A stretch of DNA of 64,000 nucleotides. It comes from Reyranella sp. (GTDB lineage Bacteria > Pseudomonadota > Alphaproteobacteria > Reyranellales > Reyranellaceae). Positions 8,819 to 16,837 of the stretch are shown in pieces. The notes beneath the pieces were generated by a model that saw nothing but the letters and a program-made list of their open reading frames with translations, was not told where the DNA came from and searched no databases. The stretch spans positions 1-64,000 of the forward strand of contig NZ_SCVC01000032.1 of NCBI RefSeq assembly GCF_004297405.1. Reading direction: 5' to 3'. Position numbers and translations under genes: made by a program. Numbering within the stretch: position 1 is the stretch's first letter; the number at the start of each line of letters is the position of its first letter.

Positions 8819-9688
8819 ATGCCTGCACAGCTCGCCCGCCGCGCCGTCCTCGCAGCACCCCTTCTGACCGTTCCTCTCCTGGCAATGCCGGCTTTTGCCA
8901 ACGATGCGACGGTCAAATTCGCCGAGCTGGAACGCCGCAATGGAGGTCGGCTGGGGGTGGCAGCCTTCGACTCGGCGAGCGGCCGGCGCATCGGCTATCG
9001 CGGTGAAGAACGCTTCCCGATGTGCAGCACCTTCAAGTTCCTGGCGTCAGCCTTCGCTCTGGCGCGCGTCGATCGCGGCGAGGAACGGCTCGATCGCCGT
9101 ATCGTCTACTCGGCCCAGGATCTCGTGACCTATTCGCCGATCACCAAGGACCATGTCGGTCCGGCGGGTCTGTCGGTGGCGGAGCTGTGCGATGCCACGA
9201 TGACGCTCAGCGACAACACCGCGGGTAATCTGCTGCTCGCGAGCTTTGGCGGGCCGGCCGGACTCACCGCCTATGCGCGCAGCCTGGGCGATCAGACGAC
9301 TCGGCTCGATCGTATCGAGACTGCACTCAACGAGGGCCTGCCCGGTGACCCGCGCGACACCACATCGCCTGTCGCCATGCTGGGCACGATGCAGCGGCTC
9401 CTTCTTGGCGATGCACTGTCGGCTGCGTCGCGCGAACGCCTCACTGGGTGGCTGCTCGCCAACAAGACGGGCGACAAGCGCCTGCGCGCCGGGATGCCAG
9501 GATGGAAAGTGGGCGACAAGACCGGTACGGGCGGCAATGGCAGCGCCAACGACATCGCGATCGTCTGGCCGACCGGCCGCGCGCCGCTGCTGGTGACGGT
9601 CTACTACACCGGCTCGACGATATCGGACGAGGCGCGCAACGACGTGATCGCCGAGGCCGGCCGCATCGTGGCAGCCAGCCTCAAGTGA
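8819..9688 (+). CDS. bla: Class A serine beta-lactamase
   Basis: This 289-residue secreted enzyme hydrolyses beta-lactam antibiotics in the periplasm. The ATG I use is preceded by AAGGAGAAGAC, a strong ribosome site; the longer track start lacks one and would hide the signal peptide. The export signal has twin arginines (ARRAVLAAP) and ends AMPAFA. All class A motifs are present in register: S-T-F-K at 70-73, SDN at 131-133, the omega-loop E-T-A-L-N from residue 167, and KTG at 234-236. Cys69 precedes the nucleophile but no Cys is seen at 238. No ampR-type regulator is adjacent; the divergent neighbour is the cache sensor. Confidence 0.93.
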   Translation: MPAQLARRAVLAAPLLTVPLLAMPAFANDATVKFAELERRNGGRLGVAAFDSASGRRIGYRGEERFPMCSTFKFLASAFALARVDRGEERLDRRIVYSAQDLVTYSPITKDHVGPAGLSVAELCDATMTLSDNTAGNLLLASFGGPAGLTAYARSLGDQTTRLDRIETALNEGLPGDPRDTTSPVAMLGTMQRLLLGDALSAASRERLTGWLLANKTGDKRLRAGMPGWKVGDKTGTGGNGSANDIAIVWPTGRAPLLVTVYYTGSTISDEARNDVIAEAGRIVAASLK

Positions 9689-9697
9689 TCGCCGTGG

Positions 9698-10957
9698 CTA
9701 CCTATTGAGACTGGGGTGACGCGGCAGGAACGCCGTGAGCAGGCCCAGCAGCAGCAGGAACGGCGTCACCTTGTAGACGGCCTCGATGCCGGCATGGTCG
9801 GCAATCTCGCCGAGGGCGGCCGCGCCGAGGCCGCCCAGACCGAAGGAAACACCGAAGAACATGCCGGCCACCAGACCGACGCGACCGGGCAGCAGATCCT
9901 GCGCATAGACCAGGATGGCGGAGAAGGCCGAGGCCATGATGATCGCAACGGTGACAGCCAGCACGCCGGTCCAGAACAGGTTGGCGTGGGGCAGCATCAG
10001 GGCGAAGGGCAGAGCGCCCAGGATCGAGAACCACATGACTGGGATGCGACCGACCTTGTCACCGACCAGACCACCCAGGATCGTGCCGACGACGATGCCG
10101 ACCAGGAAGGCGAAGAGGTAGAGCTGCGCGGTCTGCACCTCCATGCCGAACTTCTGGATCAGGTAGAAGGTGAAGTAGGAGCCGAGGCTGGCGCTGTAGA
10201 CGTTCTTGGAGAAGAGCAGCGCCACCAGGATCGCCACAGCGATGCCGACGCGACGGCGCGTCAGCGGGGCGGCGCTTGCGCCTGTATCCGCGGCTGCCTT
10301 GCGCGCTGCCGGCTTCGACACCGTGCGGCGCGCCTTGTACCAGCTGCCGACCTGGAACAGCACGATCATGGCCACGAGAGCCGCGGCCGAGAACCAGACG
10401 ATGCTCTGCTGGCCGTGCGGTACGACGATGAAGGCTGCCAGCAGCGGACCCGCGGCCGAGCCCATGTTGCCACCGACCTGGAACAGCGACTGGGCGAGGC
10501 CGTACCGGCCGCCCGCCGCCATGCGCGCGACACGCGAGGCTTCGGGATGGAACACCGAGGAGCCCATGCCGATCAGTGCGGCGGCCAGCAGAATCACCGG
10601 ATAGGAGCTGGCCTGGGACATCAGCAGCAGGCCGACCAGGGTGAAGCCCATACCGACCATCAGGGAATAGGGTTGGGGCTTCTTGTCAGTGTACATGCCG
10701 ACGACGGGCTGCAGCATCGATGCAGTGCACTGGAAGGCGAGGGTGATGAACCCGATCTGGCCGAATGTCAGTGCGTATGAATCCTTGAGGATGGGATAGA
10801 GCGCCGGCACCAGCGACTGCATCATGTCGTTGAGCAGATGGCAGAAGCTGAGCGACAGGATGACCGCAAAGGTCGTGTTGTTGGCGGAGGCCGCTGCTGT
10901 CGGAGAGGCTTGCACCGCCGCGGGCGCTGAACCCGCGGCCATCGTATTGTCGGTCAT
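9698..10957 (-). CDS. fsr: Fsr-type MFS efflux transporter (fosmidomycin resistance family)
   Basis: This 419-residue, 12-helix major facilitator closely follows the E. coli Fsr pattern as I remember it. Matching stretches are LCHLLNDMMQSL-type helix 1 (here FCHLLNDMMQSLVPALYPIL), GSSVFHPEASRVARMA, GGRYGLAQSLFQVGGN and SAILVYAQDLLPGRVG. Fsr exports fosmidomycin and related small molecules by proton antiport. The central loop between helices 6 and 7 is Ala- and Lys-rich. The gene converges with the beta-lactamase gene with only nine bases between stops, so the two are not co-transcribed although both may confer resistance. Confidence 0.88.
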   Translation of the reverse strand: MTDNTMAAGSAPAAVQASPTAAASANNTTFAVILSLSFCHLLNDMMQSLVPALYPILKDSYALTFGQIGFITLAFQCTASMLQPVVGMYTDKKPQPYSLMVGMGFTLVGLLLMSQASSYPVILLAAALIGMGSSVFHPEASRVARMAAGGRYGLAQSLFQVGGNMGSAAGPLLAAFIVVPHGQQSIVWFSAAALVAMIVLFQVGSWYKARRTVSKPAARKAAADTGASAAPLTRRRVGIAVAILVALLFSKNVYSASLGSYFTFYLIQKFGMEVQTAQLYLFAFLVGIVVGTILGGLVGDKVGRIPVMWFSILGALPFALMLPHANLFWTGVLAVTVAIIMASAFSAILVYAQDLLPGRVGLVAGMFFGVSFGLGGLGAAALGEIADHAGIEAVYKVTPFLLLLGLLTAFLPRHPSLNR

Positions 10958-11036
10958 GGCGCCACTCTAGGTGGCAGGCCGCCCGCTCACCAGCGCGGCA
11001 TCGGCAAACCAGCGATGCAGGGGCGCGCGATGCCTG

Positions 11037-12011
11037 TCAGCCGTAGCCGCCGATCACCGGCAGGATTTCACCGGTTATGTAACTGGAGCAATGGGGCGAG
11101 GCGAGGAAGACGAACGCCGGCGCGATTTCCTCGGGCTGCGCGGGGCGTTTCATCGGCACATCGGCGCCGAACGTCGCGACGTCGGACGCTTTCTTGTCGG
11201 CGGGATTGAGCGGTGTCCATACCGGCCCGGGCGCGACTGCATTCACCCGGATGCCGCGCGGCACCAAATGCCCAGCGAGCGAACGCGTAAACGCATGGAT
11301 GCCGCCCTTGGTCATCGAATAGTCGAGCAGATACTTGCTGCCGTGCAAGCCGGTCACGGAGCCGTTGTTGACGATGGCCGAACCCGGCTTCATGTGCGGC
11401 ACGCTCGCCTGAACCATGTGGAAGTAGCCATAGAGATTGGTCTTGAGCGTACGGTCGAACTGCGCCTCGCTAAGATCCTCGACACGCAAGGCATGGAGCT
11501 GGAAGGCCGCATTGTTGACCAGCACGTCGAGACGACCGAATGCCTTGACTGTGCGCTCGACAGCGCGGAAGCAGAAGGCGCGACGGCTGACGTCGCCTTG
11601 CAGCACCAGGCAACGCCGCCCTTCGGCTTCGACGGCGGCGCGCGTGATCTCGGCATCTTGTGCCTCGTCGAGATGGATGATCGCCACGTCGGCGCCCTCG
11701 CGTGCGAAGAGCACGGCCACGGCGCGGCCGATGCCTGAATCGCCACCCGTGACGAGTGCCACGCGGCCCAACAGCTTTTCGGAGCCGCGATAGAAGGGCG
11801 CTTCATACATCGGCGGCGGATCGAGCCGGGTTTCGTGGCCGGGCTTTGCTTGATGCTGTCGAGGCAAGGGTGGCACGGGATAAGGCCGTGCCCCGGCCTG
11901 CATCGCTTTGTCGGCCGCGAACGGCGGGCGGCTACGGTCAGCCCGCGCTCTGCGGCGCTGGAGGCTGCGATAGCGTGCGGCAACTTTCTTCGGGGACCGA
12001 GCTGCTGCCAT
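11037..12011 (-). CDS. SDR oxidoreductase, general-stress (YghA/GSP39) type
   Basis: This is a 324-residue short-chain dehydrogenase with an 80-residue basic, proline-rich N-terminal extension. The extension leads into PMYEAPFYRGSEKLLGR, a hallmark of the stress-associated SDR subgroup. Cofactor motif TGGDSGIGR is at about 88-96, followed by NNAA and the catalytic Y-S-M-T-K. The C-terminus ITGEILPVIGGYG is typical. The ATG follows AAGGAAGG. It is the last gene of a cluster (membrane protein, 25-residue peptide, this SDR) that is preceded by an EcfG-like promoter. Substrate is unknown; in other bacteria this subgroup is stress-induced. Confidence 0.85.
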   Translation of the reverse strand: MAAARSPKKVAARYRSLQRRRARADRSRPPFAADKAMQAGARPYPVPPLPRQHQAKPGHETRLDPPPMYEAPFYRGSEKLLGRVALVTGGDSGIGRAVAVLFAREGADVAIIHLDEAQDAEITRAAVEAEGRRCLVLQGDVSRRAFCFRAVERTVKAFGRLDVLVNNAAFQLHALRVEDLSEAQFDRTLKTNLYGYFHMVQASVPHMKPGSAIVNNGSVTGLHGSKYLLDYSMTKGGIHAFTRSLAGHLVPRGIRVNAVAPGPVWTPLNPADKKASDVATFGADVPMKRPAQPEEIAPAFVFLASPHCSSYITGEILPVIGGYG

Positions 12012-12050
12012 TATCGACCTTCCTTGTACGCCTTTCTGACTAGGGGATAC

Positions 12051-12128
12051 CTAACGCCAGAAGATCGCGAGCAGGATGATGATCGGAATAGGAACGCCGA
12101 GCAGCCAGAGCAAGATGGAACGACCCAT
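12051..12128 (-). CDS. 25-residue hydrophobic membrane peptide
   Basis: This gene is too short for the ORF track. It encodes 25 residues, MGRSILLWLLGVPIPIII followed by LLAIFWR, i.e. one Leu/Ile-rich helix with charged ends. A textbook ribosome site, AGGAGG, lies five bases before the ATG. I recall near-identical microproteins (MGRSILLWLLGVPIPI...) annotated as hypothetical in many alphaproteobacteria, often next to stress genes, but cannot verify that here. It sits between the 285-residue membrane protein gene and the SDR, with 35- and 39-base gaps, all on one strand. Function is unknown; a small inner-membrane or stress peptide is likely. Confidence 0.8.
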   Translation of the reverse strand: MGRSILLWLLGVPIPIIILLAIFWR

Positions 12129-12163
12129 GATATCCTCCTTTTGAGTAAATGATTGCCAGCCGA

Positions 12164-13021
12164 CTAAGATCGCCCGTCGCGGGCGGCACCGCCTTCAGCG
12201 GCGGTAAGGCCTGCTGCCACGGCGCCCATGAGCAGTGACGCGACCAACCAGAACGATAGATGGGCGGCGGCACGGCGTGCGGCATCGGCTTTGACCCTCA
12301 CCTCCGCCTCGATTGCGCTGACGCGCTGCTCGGCCGCGGCCGGTTCGAGCCCGGTGCGGGCCGCGACCATCTGCGCGAGGTACTGCCGGTCATCACCGGT
12401 GAACTCGGTCCGGCCTCGCTGGTCGAAGGTGAGCAGGATACGCCGTGCGACGTCGCGATCGGCCGCAAGATCACGGCCGCCGGCAAAGACGCCTGCCGCT
12501 CGCTGACCGGTACCGCCCGCCAATGCGCCGTAATCCGGCCGGAACAGGCGATCGAGGATCGACGCGGTGGGATCGGCGATCGATTGGCTCGCGCCGTTCT
12601 GGTTGGAGCGGCTGGCAATGCCGCCACTCACGACCGTCGCTGCCGAGGCCAGCAAGGCCGCGCCCATGACGGTCGCGAAGGCCCAGCATACCACCCCGTG
12701 CGCGGTATCGCGGAAGTAGACTTCGTCGAGCGGCGCCTGCGCCCAGCCGGTCCGCAGTCGACCGGTGATATAGCCGCCAATCGCCGAGGACAGCACAGCA
12801 GTCACCGCCATGTAGATGCCGCCCACTGTTGCGGCGGTGGTTGTGCTGATGTCGGGTGGGCCCGACCAGGGCGAAACGACGCTGAAACCCAGTCCGGCGC
12901 CCAGGGCCAGAAGCATCAGGGTAAGGGCGGCCGCTACGAAACCGCCGGCGATGATCGCCGGCCACGACACCGTCGATCTCATCGGTACGGGATGGGTTTC
13001 GACTACGACTGCGTCCACCAT
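12164..13021 (-). CDS. Hypothetical inner-membrane protein, stress cluster
   Basis: This 285-residue protein has about four hydrophobic segments: SWPAIIAGGFVAAALTLMLLA, the GGIYMAVTAVLSSAIGGYI region with its GYITGRLR end, a VVCWAFATVMGAALLASA segment, and one near the C-terminus (LSFWLVASLLMGAVAAGL). Between the third and fourth lies a charged soluble stretch of about 110 residues. I use the ATG of MVDAVVV because GAGGAG precedes it by six bases; the track start would overlap the putative promoter. No enzymatic motif is seen. It heads the cluster that continues with the 25-residue peptide and the SDR, and the EcfG-like promoter places it in the general stress response. Confidence 0.65.
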   Translation of the reverse strand: MVDAVVVETHPVPMRSTVSWPAIIAGGFVAAALTLMLLALGAGLGFSVVSPWSGPPDISTTTAATVGGIYMAVTAVLSSAIGGYITGRLRTGWAQAPLDEVYFRDTAHGVVCWAFATVMGAALLASAATVVSGGIASRSNQNGASQSIADPTASILDRLFRPDYGALAGGTGQRAAGVFAGGRDLAADRDVARRILLTFDQRGRTEFTGDDRQYLAQMVAARTGLEPAAAEQRVSAIEAEVRVKADAARRAAAHLSFWLVASLLMGAVAAGLTAAEGGAARDGRS

Positions 13022-13048
13022 GTGCATCTCCTCGCCTTCTGCCCTTCC

Positions 13049-13073
13049 AACGGGCACTCGGCGTGAGAGTTCC
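13049..13073 (-). promoter_or_regulatory. EcfG-type general stress promoter (exact consensus)
   Basis: On the minus strand GGAAC is followed after exactly 16 bases by CGTT. This matches the alphaproteobacterial sigma-EcfG consensus GGAAC-N16/17-CGTT. The predicted transcription start lies about 20 bases before the ATG of the membrane protein, leaving room for its GAGGAG ribosome site. Downstream genes on the same strand include a stress-type SDR, which fits. Confidence 0.65.
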
Positions 13074-13118
13074 ACTGATTGTGACTAAGGCTAGGCGGGC
13101 GCTTTCCTCCCCAGCGCC

Positions 13119-13143
13119 GCAACTGACGTGCGGCTTCATCGTT
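13119..13143 (+). promoter_or_regulatory. Probable EcfG-type promoter for the BON protein
   Basis: On the plus strand GCAAC is followed after 16 bases by CGTT, one mismatch from the EcfG consensus. It faces away from the exact-consensus promoter, so the two would drive divergent stress genes. The predicted start of transcription falls at or next to the ATG of the BON gene. Confidence 0.4.
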
Positions 13144-13149
13144 GTCTGT

Positions 13150-13494
13150 ATGGGAGATTCTTTTGCGGAGGCCGGCTTGGCCAACAAATCTGGAAGTTAT
13201 GGCGGCGCGTCGCATGTCGGTCGCGAACGCGCCAACGCCTTTACTTATGATCAAGCGGGGCGACCGGTCCGAGCGGCTTACAGGCGTCTCGACAGCCAAA
13301 TACGCGAAGACATTTGCGAATGCATGGCCGCCGATCCGTTGCTCGACGCCTCGAACGTCGAGGTTCAGGTCGACGACGGTGAAGTGACACTGACGGGCAC
13401 TGTCGCGGATCAGCCGGAGCTACTTCGTGCCCAGGACGTAGCGGAGCAGGTCTACGGCGTTAAGAACGTCCGCAATGGTCTGACGATCAGGTGA
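13150..13494 (+). CDS. BON domain protein
   Basis: This 114-residue protein has a BON domain in its second half: D-S-Q-I-R-E-D-I near residue 45, then VEVQVDDGEVTLTGTVADQ and V-Y-G-V-K-N-V-R-N-G-L at the end. BON domains bind membranes or phospholipids and occur in osmotic-shock proteins such as OsmY. The start is uncertain: the ATG has no Shine-Dalgarno ahead of it, and no signal peptide is visible, unlike OsmY. It is divergent from the stress membrane protein and is preceded by a near-consensus EcfG promoter, so a stress-envelope role is a fair inference. Confidence 0.7.
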   Translation: MGDSFAEAGLANKSGSYGGASHVGRERANAFTYDQAGRPVRAAYRRLDSQIREDICECMAADPLLDASNVEVQVDDGEVTLTGTVADQPELLRAQDVAEQVYGVKNVRNGLTIR

Positions 13495-13562
13495 AACTCG
13501 ACAGGGTGGGACAGATTAAAGGTTCCGGGCTAAATCGCGCGTATTGAACTATCCGGCGGCTG

Positions 13563-14999
13563 GTGCGTTGCACCCCGGTGCAAACCGACGTCCCCGCGCG
13601 CCTTGATCGCCTTCCCTGGAGCCGTTTCCACCGCCTGGTGGTGATTGCGCTCGGCATCACCTGGATCCTCGACGGGCTCGAGGTTACCCTGGCGGGCTCG
13701 GTGGCGGCGGCGCTACAGACCAGCCCGCGGCTCCAACTCACGGCGGAGCAGGTGGGCCTCACCGGTAGCGCCTATCTCGCAGGCGCCGTGCTGGGAGCAC
13801 TGTTCTTCGGTCACCTCACGGACCGATTGGGCCGCAAGAGGCTGTTCAATGTGACGTTGGGCGTTTACCTCGTCGCCACGGCGGCGACGGCCTTCTCGTG
13901 GGACTTCACGAGCTTCATGCTGTTTCGCTTCCTGACCGGCGCCGGCATCGGCGGTGAGTACGCCGCTATCAACTCGGCGATCCAGGAACTGATCCCCGCG
14001 CGCCTGCGCGGCCGCATCGATCTCGCCATCAACGGCAGCTTCTGGGTCGGTGCAGCGATGGGCGCGCTGCTCTCGGTATGGCTGCTCGATCCCGAGTTCC
14101 TGAGCCCCGACATGGGCTGGCGGGTCGCTTTCGGCAGCGGTGCCGTGCTGGGACTGGTCATTCTCTACCTACGGCGATTCCTTCCGGAGAGTCCGCGCTG
14201 GCTGATGCTTCACGGCCGCCCGCGCGAAGCGGAGAAAGTGATCGAAGAGATCGAGGCGAGGATCGTGGCGGATGGGAAGGTCGTCCTCGAGCCGGTGAAG
14301 GCGACGCTGCTGCTCGGAGAGACTCACAAGACGACGCTGCTTTCCGTCGGCCGGACGTTGCTCCGGGTCTATCCCGGTCGTACGACCTTGGGCATCGTGC
14401 TGATGGCGGCGCAGGCCTTCGTCTACAACGCGATCTTCTTCACTTACGCGCTGATCCTGTCGCGCTTCTACGGCGTGCCGGCTGACAAAGTTGGCCTCTA
14501 CATCCTGCCATTCGCGATCGGCAACTTCCTGGGCCCACTGCTGCTCGGGCCGCTGTTTGACAGCTGGGGACGTCGACAGATGATTGTGACCACCTATGCT
14601 CTGTCCGGTGTCCTGCTGGCGCTGACCGGCTGGATGTTCCATGCCGGCCATCTCGACGCGACCACGCAGACAGCAATGTGGAGCATCGTCTTCTTCTTTG
14701 CGTCAGCCGCGGCAAGCTCGGCCTACCTCACGGTGGGCGAGTGTTTCCCGCTCGAGATCCGTGCCCTCACCATTGCGCTCTTCTATGCCTTCGGCACGTT
14801 GTTCGGTGGCGTCGGCGGGCCGTGGCTGTTCGGCGTCCTGATCGAAGGCGGCAGCTCGTTAGAAATCTTCTGGGGCTATCTCCTGGGGGCAGTGCTGATG
14901 ATCGCGGCTGCACTGGTCACCCTGAAGCTCGGCGTCGCGGCCGAGTGCAAATCGCTGGAAGAGATCGCACCGCCGCTTTCGAGTCGTCGCTCTAGCTAG
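13563..14999 (+). CDS. MFS transporter (sugar/aromatic-acid porter type)
   Basis: This 478-residue, 12-helix transporter starts at GTG. Family signatures are GHLTDRLGRKRLF between helices 2 and 3, RFLTGAGIGGEYAAINSAIQE in helices 4-5, and PESPRWLMLHGR after helix 6. GPLFDSWGRRQMI marks the second-half copy of the loop 2-3 motif. These motifs place it with the sugar porter and aromatic-acid symporter groups that import organic acids or sugars with protons. The substrate is not evident. The stop overlaps the convergent HxlR gene by four bases. No enzyme gene is adjacent that would suggest a pathway. Confidence 0.85.
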   Translation: MRCTPVQTDVPARLDRLPWSRFHRLVVIALGITWILDGLEVTLAGSVAAALQTSPRLQLTAEQVGLTGSAYLAGAVLGALFFGHLTDRLGRKRLFNVTLGVYLVATAATAFSWDFTSFMLFRFLTGAGIGGEYAAINSAIQELIPARLRGRIDLAINGSFWVGAAMGALLSVWLLDPEFLSPDMGWRVAFGSGAVLGLVILYLRRFLPESPRWLMLHGRPREAEKVIEEIEARIVADGKVVLEPVKATLLLGETHKTTLLSVGRTLLRVYPGRTTLGIVLMAAQAFVYNAIFFTYALILSRFYGVPADKVGLYILPFAIGNFLGPLLLGPLFDSWGRRQMIVTTYALSGVLLALTGWMFHAGHLDATTQTAMWSIVFFFASAAASSAYLTVGECFPLEIRALTIALFYAFGTLFGGVGGPWLFGVLIEGGSSLEIFWGYLLGAVLMIAAALVTLKLGVAAECKSLEEIAPPLSSRRSS

Positions 15000-15439
15000 C
15001 ACGCCTTCACATAGGTGTCTTCCGGCTCCAACAGGCGGCCGTCCTGAGCGCGCAGCTCCAGCCGGCGCACGGGCTTGCCGCGTTTGCGGTCGACAAGCGT
15101 GACGTGGCCCTCGCTCGGCCGGAAGAAGTAGTCCTCGCCCCATTGCCGCAAGGCGACCAGAAGGGGGAACAGCCCGCGGCCTTTCTCGGTCAGCACATAC
15201 TCCTGATAGGCGCTGCCGTCCGATGCCGGGACAGTCTCCAGCACATCGTGCTCGACGAGGTTCTTCAGGCGTGCCGAGAGGATGTTCTTGGCCAACCCCA
15301 GGCTCTTCTGAAACTCCCCGAATCGCCGTAGCCCGCCGAAGGCATCGCGGACGATGAGCAGCGACCACCAATCGCCGATCGCGTCGAGCGGCCGTGCGAC
15401 GGGGCAAAGCGCATCCCGGTGACTAATCCGTTTGACCAT
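14996..15439 (-). CDS. HxlR family transcriptional regulator
   Basis: This 147-residue winged-helix regulator carries HxlR hallmarks: C-P-V-A-R-P-L-D-A-I-G-D-W-W-S-L-L-I-V-R-D near the N-terminus, then RRFGEFQKSLGLAKNILSAR and YVLTEKGRGLFPLL. I use the ATG of MVKRISHRD; the longer track start is a TTG that would run through an operator-like dyad. HxlR proteins often sense electrophiles or oxidants, here possibly through the single Cys near residue 12. The gene is divergent from an MFS exporter, with two matching dyads between them, suggesting it represses both. Confidence 0.88.
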   Translation of the reverse strand: MVKRISHRDALCPVARPLDAIGDWWSLLIVRDAFGGLRRFGEFQKSLGLAKNILSARLKNLVEHDVLETVPASDGSAYQEYVLTEKGRGLFPLLVALRQWGEDYFFRPSEGHVTLVDRKRGKPVRRLELRAQDGRLLEPEDTYVKAC

Positions 15440-15441
15440 TA

Positions 15442-15458
15442 GGTTGCATATTACAACC
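15442..15458. promoter_or_regulatory. Operator-like dyad 1 (HxlR-MFS intergenic)
   Basis: GGTTGCATATTACAACC is a 17-base dyad with five-base arms, lying three bases upstream of the HxlR start codon. It shares the GGTT-N9-AACC frame with a second dyad 37 bases away (centre to centre). A pair of equal-length dyads between a divergent regulator and transporter is the usual layout of an autoregulated HxlR operator. Confidence 0.5.
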
Positions 15459-15478
15459 AGACAAGTTAAAGGCAATGA

Positions 15479-15495
15479 GGTTTTAATTTAAAACC
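15479..15495. promoter_or_regulatory. Operator-like dyad 2 (HxlR-MFS intergenic)
   Basis: GGTTTTAATTTAAAACC is a perfect 17-base palindrome with eight-base arms, 29 bases upstream of the MFS start codon. It has the same length and GGTT...AACC ends as dyad 1. It probably covers the transporter promoter or its start point. Confidence 0.5.
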
Positions 15496-15524
15496 AGTCT
15501 ATCGAAACCGCCCCGAGGTCTCGC

Positions 15525-16760
15525 ATGAGCATCAACTGCAGTTCGGTATCGAATGATGCGGGAGCGGCGCCCGTCACGCTGTCCTTGTCCCGCGGCGTCG
15601 CGCTGCTGTTTTCCGTCGCCTGCGGGCTGGCAGTCGCGAACGTCTACTATGCCCAACCGCTGCTCGACACGATCGCCGATACCTTCGGGATCAGTCACGC
15701 CAACGTGGGCATCGTCATCACGGTCACGCAGATCGGTTATGGCGCCGGCCTGCTTCTGATCGTCCCATTGGGGGACCTGCTGGATCGCCGTCGCCTGATC
15801 CTGGGGCAGTCGCTCCTCTCCGTGCTGGCGCTGCTCGCTGTAGCCTTTGCCCCGACCAGTGTTGCCTTGCTGGCCGGCATGGCGATGGTCGGCCTCCTGG
15901 CGGTCGTGACGCAGGTGCTGGTCGCCTATGCCGCCCATCTCGCCGATCCGTCGGAGCGCGGCAGGATTGTCGGTGTGGTGACCAGCGGTATCGTTCTCGG
16001 CATCCTGCTGGCCCGTTCGGTGTCTGGCACTTTGTCGGATCTCTTCGGCTGGAGGTCCGTGTACCTAGTTTCGGCGGTCGCGACGCTGTTGGTCATCGCT
16101 GCGCTCAGTCAGGCGCTGCCGCGGCAGACCGAGCGCAGTGCGCGCGTTTCCTATCCACGCTTGATCGGCTCGGTGTTCATGCTGTTCGTCGAGGAGCCGG
16201 TGCTGCGCGTTCGCGCGGTCCTCGCGCTGCTGATCTTTGCAGCGATCACGACGCTGCTGACACCGATGGTGTTGCCGCTCGCAGCGCCGCCGTTCTCGCT
16301 ATCGCATACAGAGATCGGTCTGTTTGGCCTCGCCGGTGCCGCTGGTGCGCTCGGCGCGTCGAGGGCAGGCCGGTTGTCGGATCGAGGATTTGCGCAACGG
16401 ACAACCGGCATCGGATTGATCCTCATGTTTCTGTCCTGGGGCGTAATCGCGCTTCTTCCCTGGTCGTTGTGGAGTTTGGTCGTCGGCGTTGTGGCTATCG
16501 ATTTCGGTCTGCAGTCCGTCCATGTCGCCAATCAGAGTCTGATCTATCGCGTGCGACCTGAAGCGCGCAGCCGTCTCGTGGCGGGATACATGCTGTTCTA
16601 CTCGCTCGGCAGCGCCAGCGGATCAATCGGCTCGACGCTGATCTATGCCGAGGCCGGATGGAACGGCGTCTGCCTTCTGGGAGCGGTGCTCAGCGGAACC
16701 GCATTTCTCTTCTGGGCATTCACCAGGCACCTCACACCAGAGATGCGCAAAGGATCGTGA
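15525..16760 (+). CDS. MFS transporter (exporter type), HxlR-linked
   Basis: This 411-residue transporter has twelve predicted helices. Helix 1 contains ACGLAVANVYYAQPLLD and the loop 2-3 motif is GDLLDRRRLIL, features of the YnfM/YgaY-like drug exporter branch. RVRPEARSRLVAGYMLFYSLG near helix 10 is also typical of that group. The divergent HxlR regulator and the shared operator-like dyads suggest induction by a toxic compound that the pump exports; the compound is unknown. Confidence 0.85.
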   Translation: MSINCSSVSNDAGAAPVTLSLSRGVALLFSVACGLAVANVYYAQPLLDTIADTFGISHANVGIVITVTQIGYGAGLLLIVPLGDLLDRRRLILGQSLLSVLALLAVAFAPTSVALLAGMAMVGLLAVVTQVLVAYAAHLADPSERGRIVGVVTSGIVLGILLARSVSGTLSDLFGWRSVYLVSAVATLLVIAALSQALPRQTERSARVSYPRLIGSVFMLFVEEPVLRVRAVLALLIFAAITTLLTPMVLPLAAPPFSLSHTEIGLFGLAGAAGALGASRAGRLSDRGFAQRTTGIGLILMFLSWGVIALLPWSLWSLVVGVVAIDFGLQSVHVANQSLIYRVRPEARSRLVAGYMLFYSLGSASGSIGSTLIYAEAGWNGVCLLGAVLSGTAFLFWAFTRHLTPEMRKGS

Positions 16761-16837
16761 CGCCGTGCATCGGTTCTACTAGGCTTCGCCTCAACGTTGG
16801 GAAAACCCACGAAAAGAAAAGAGTCCGGAGGAAGCAA

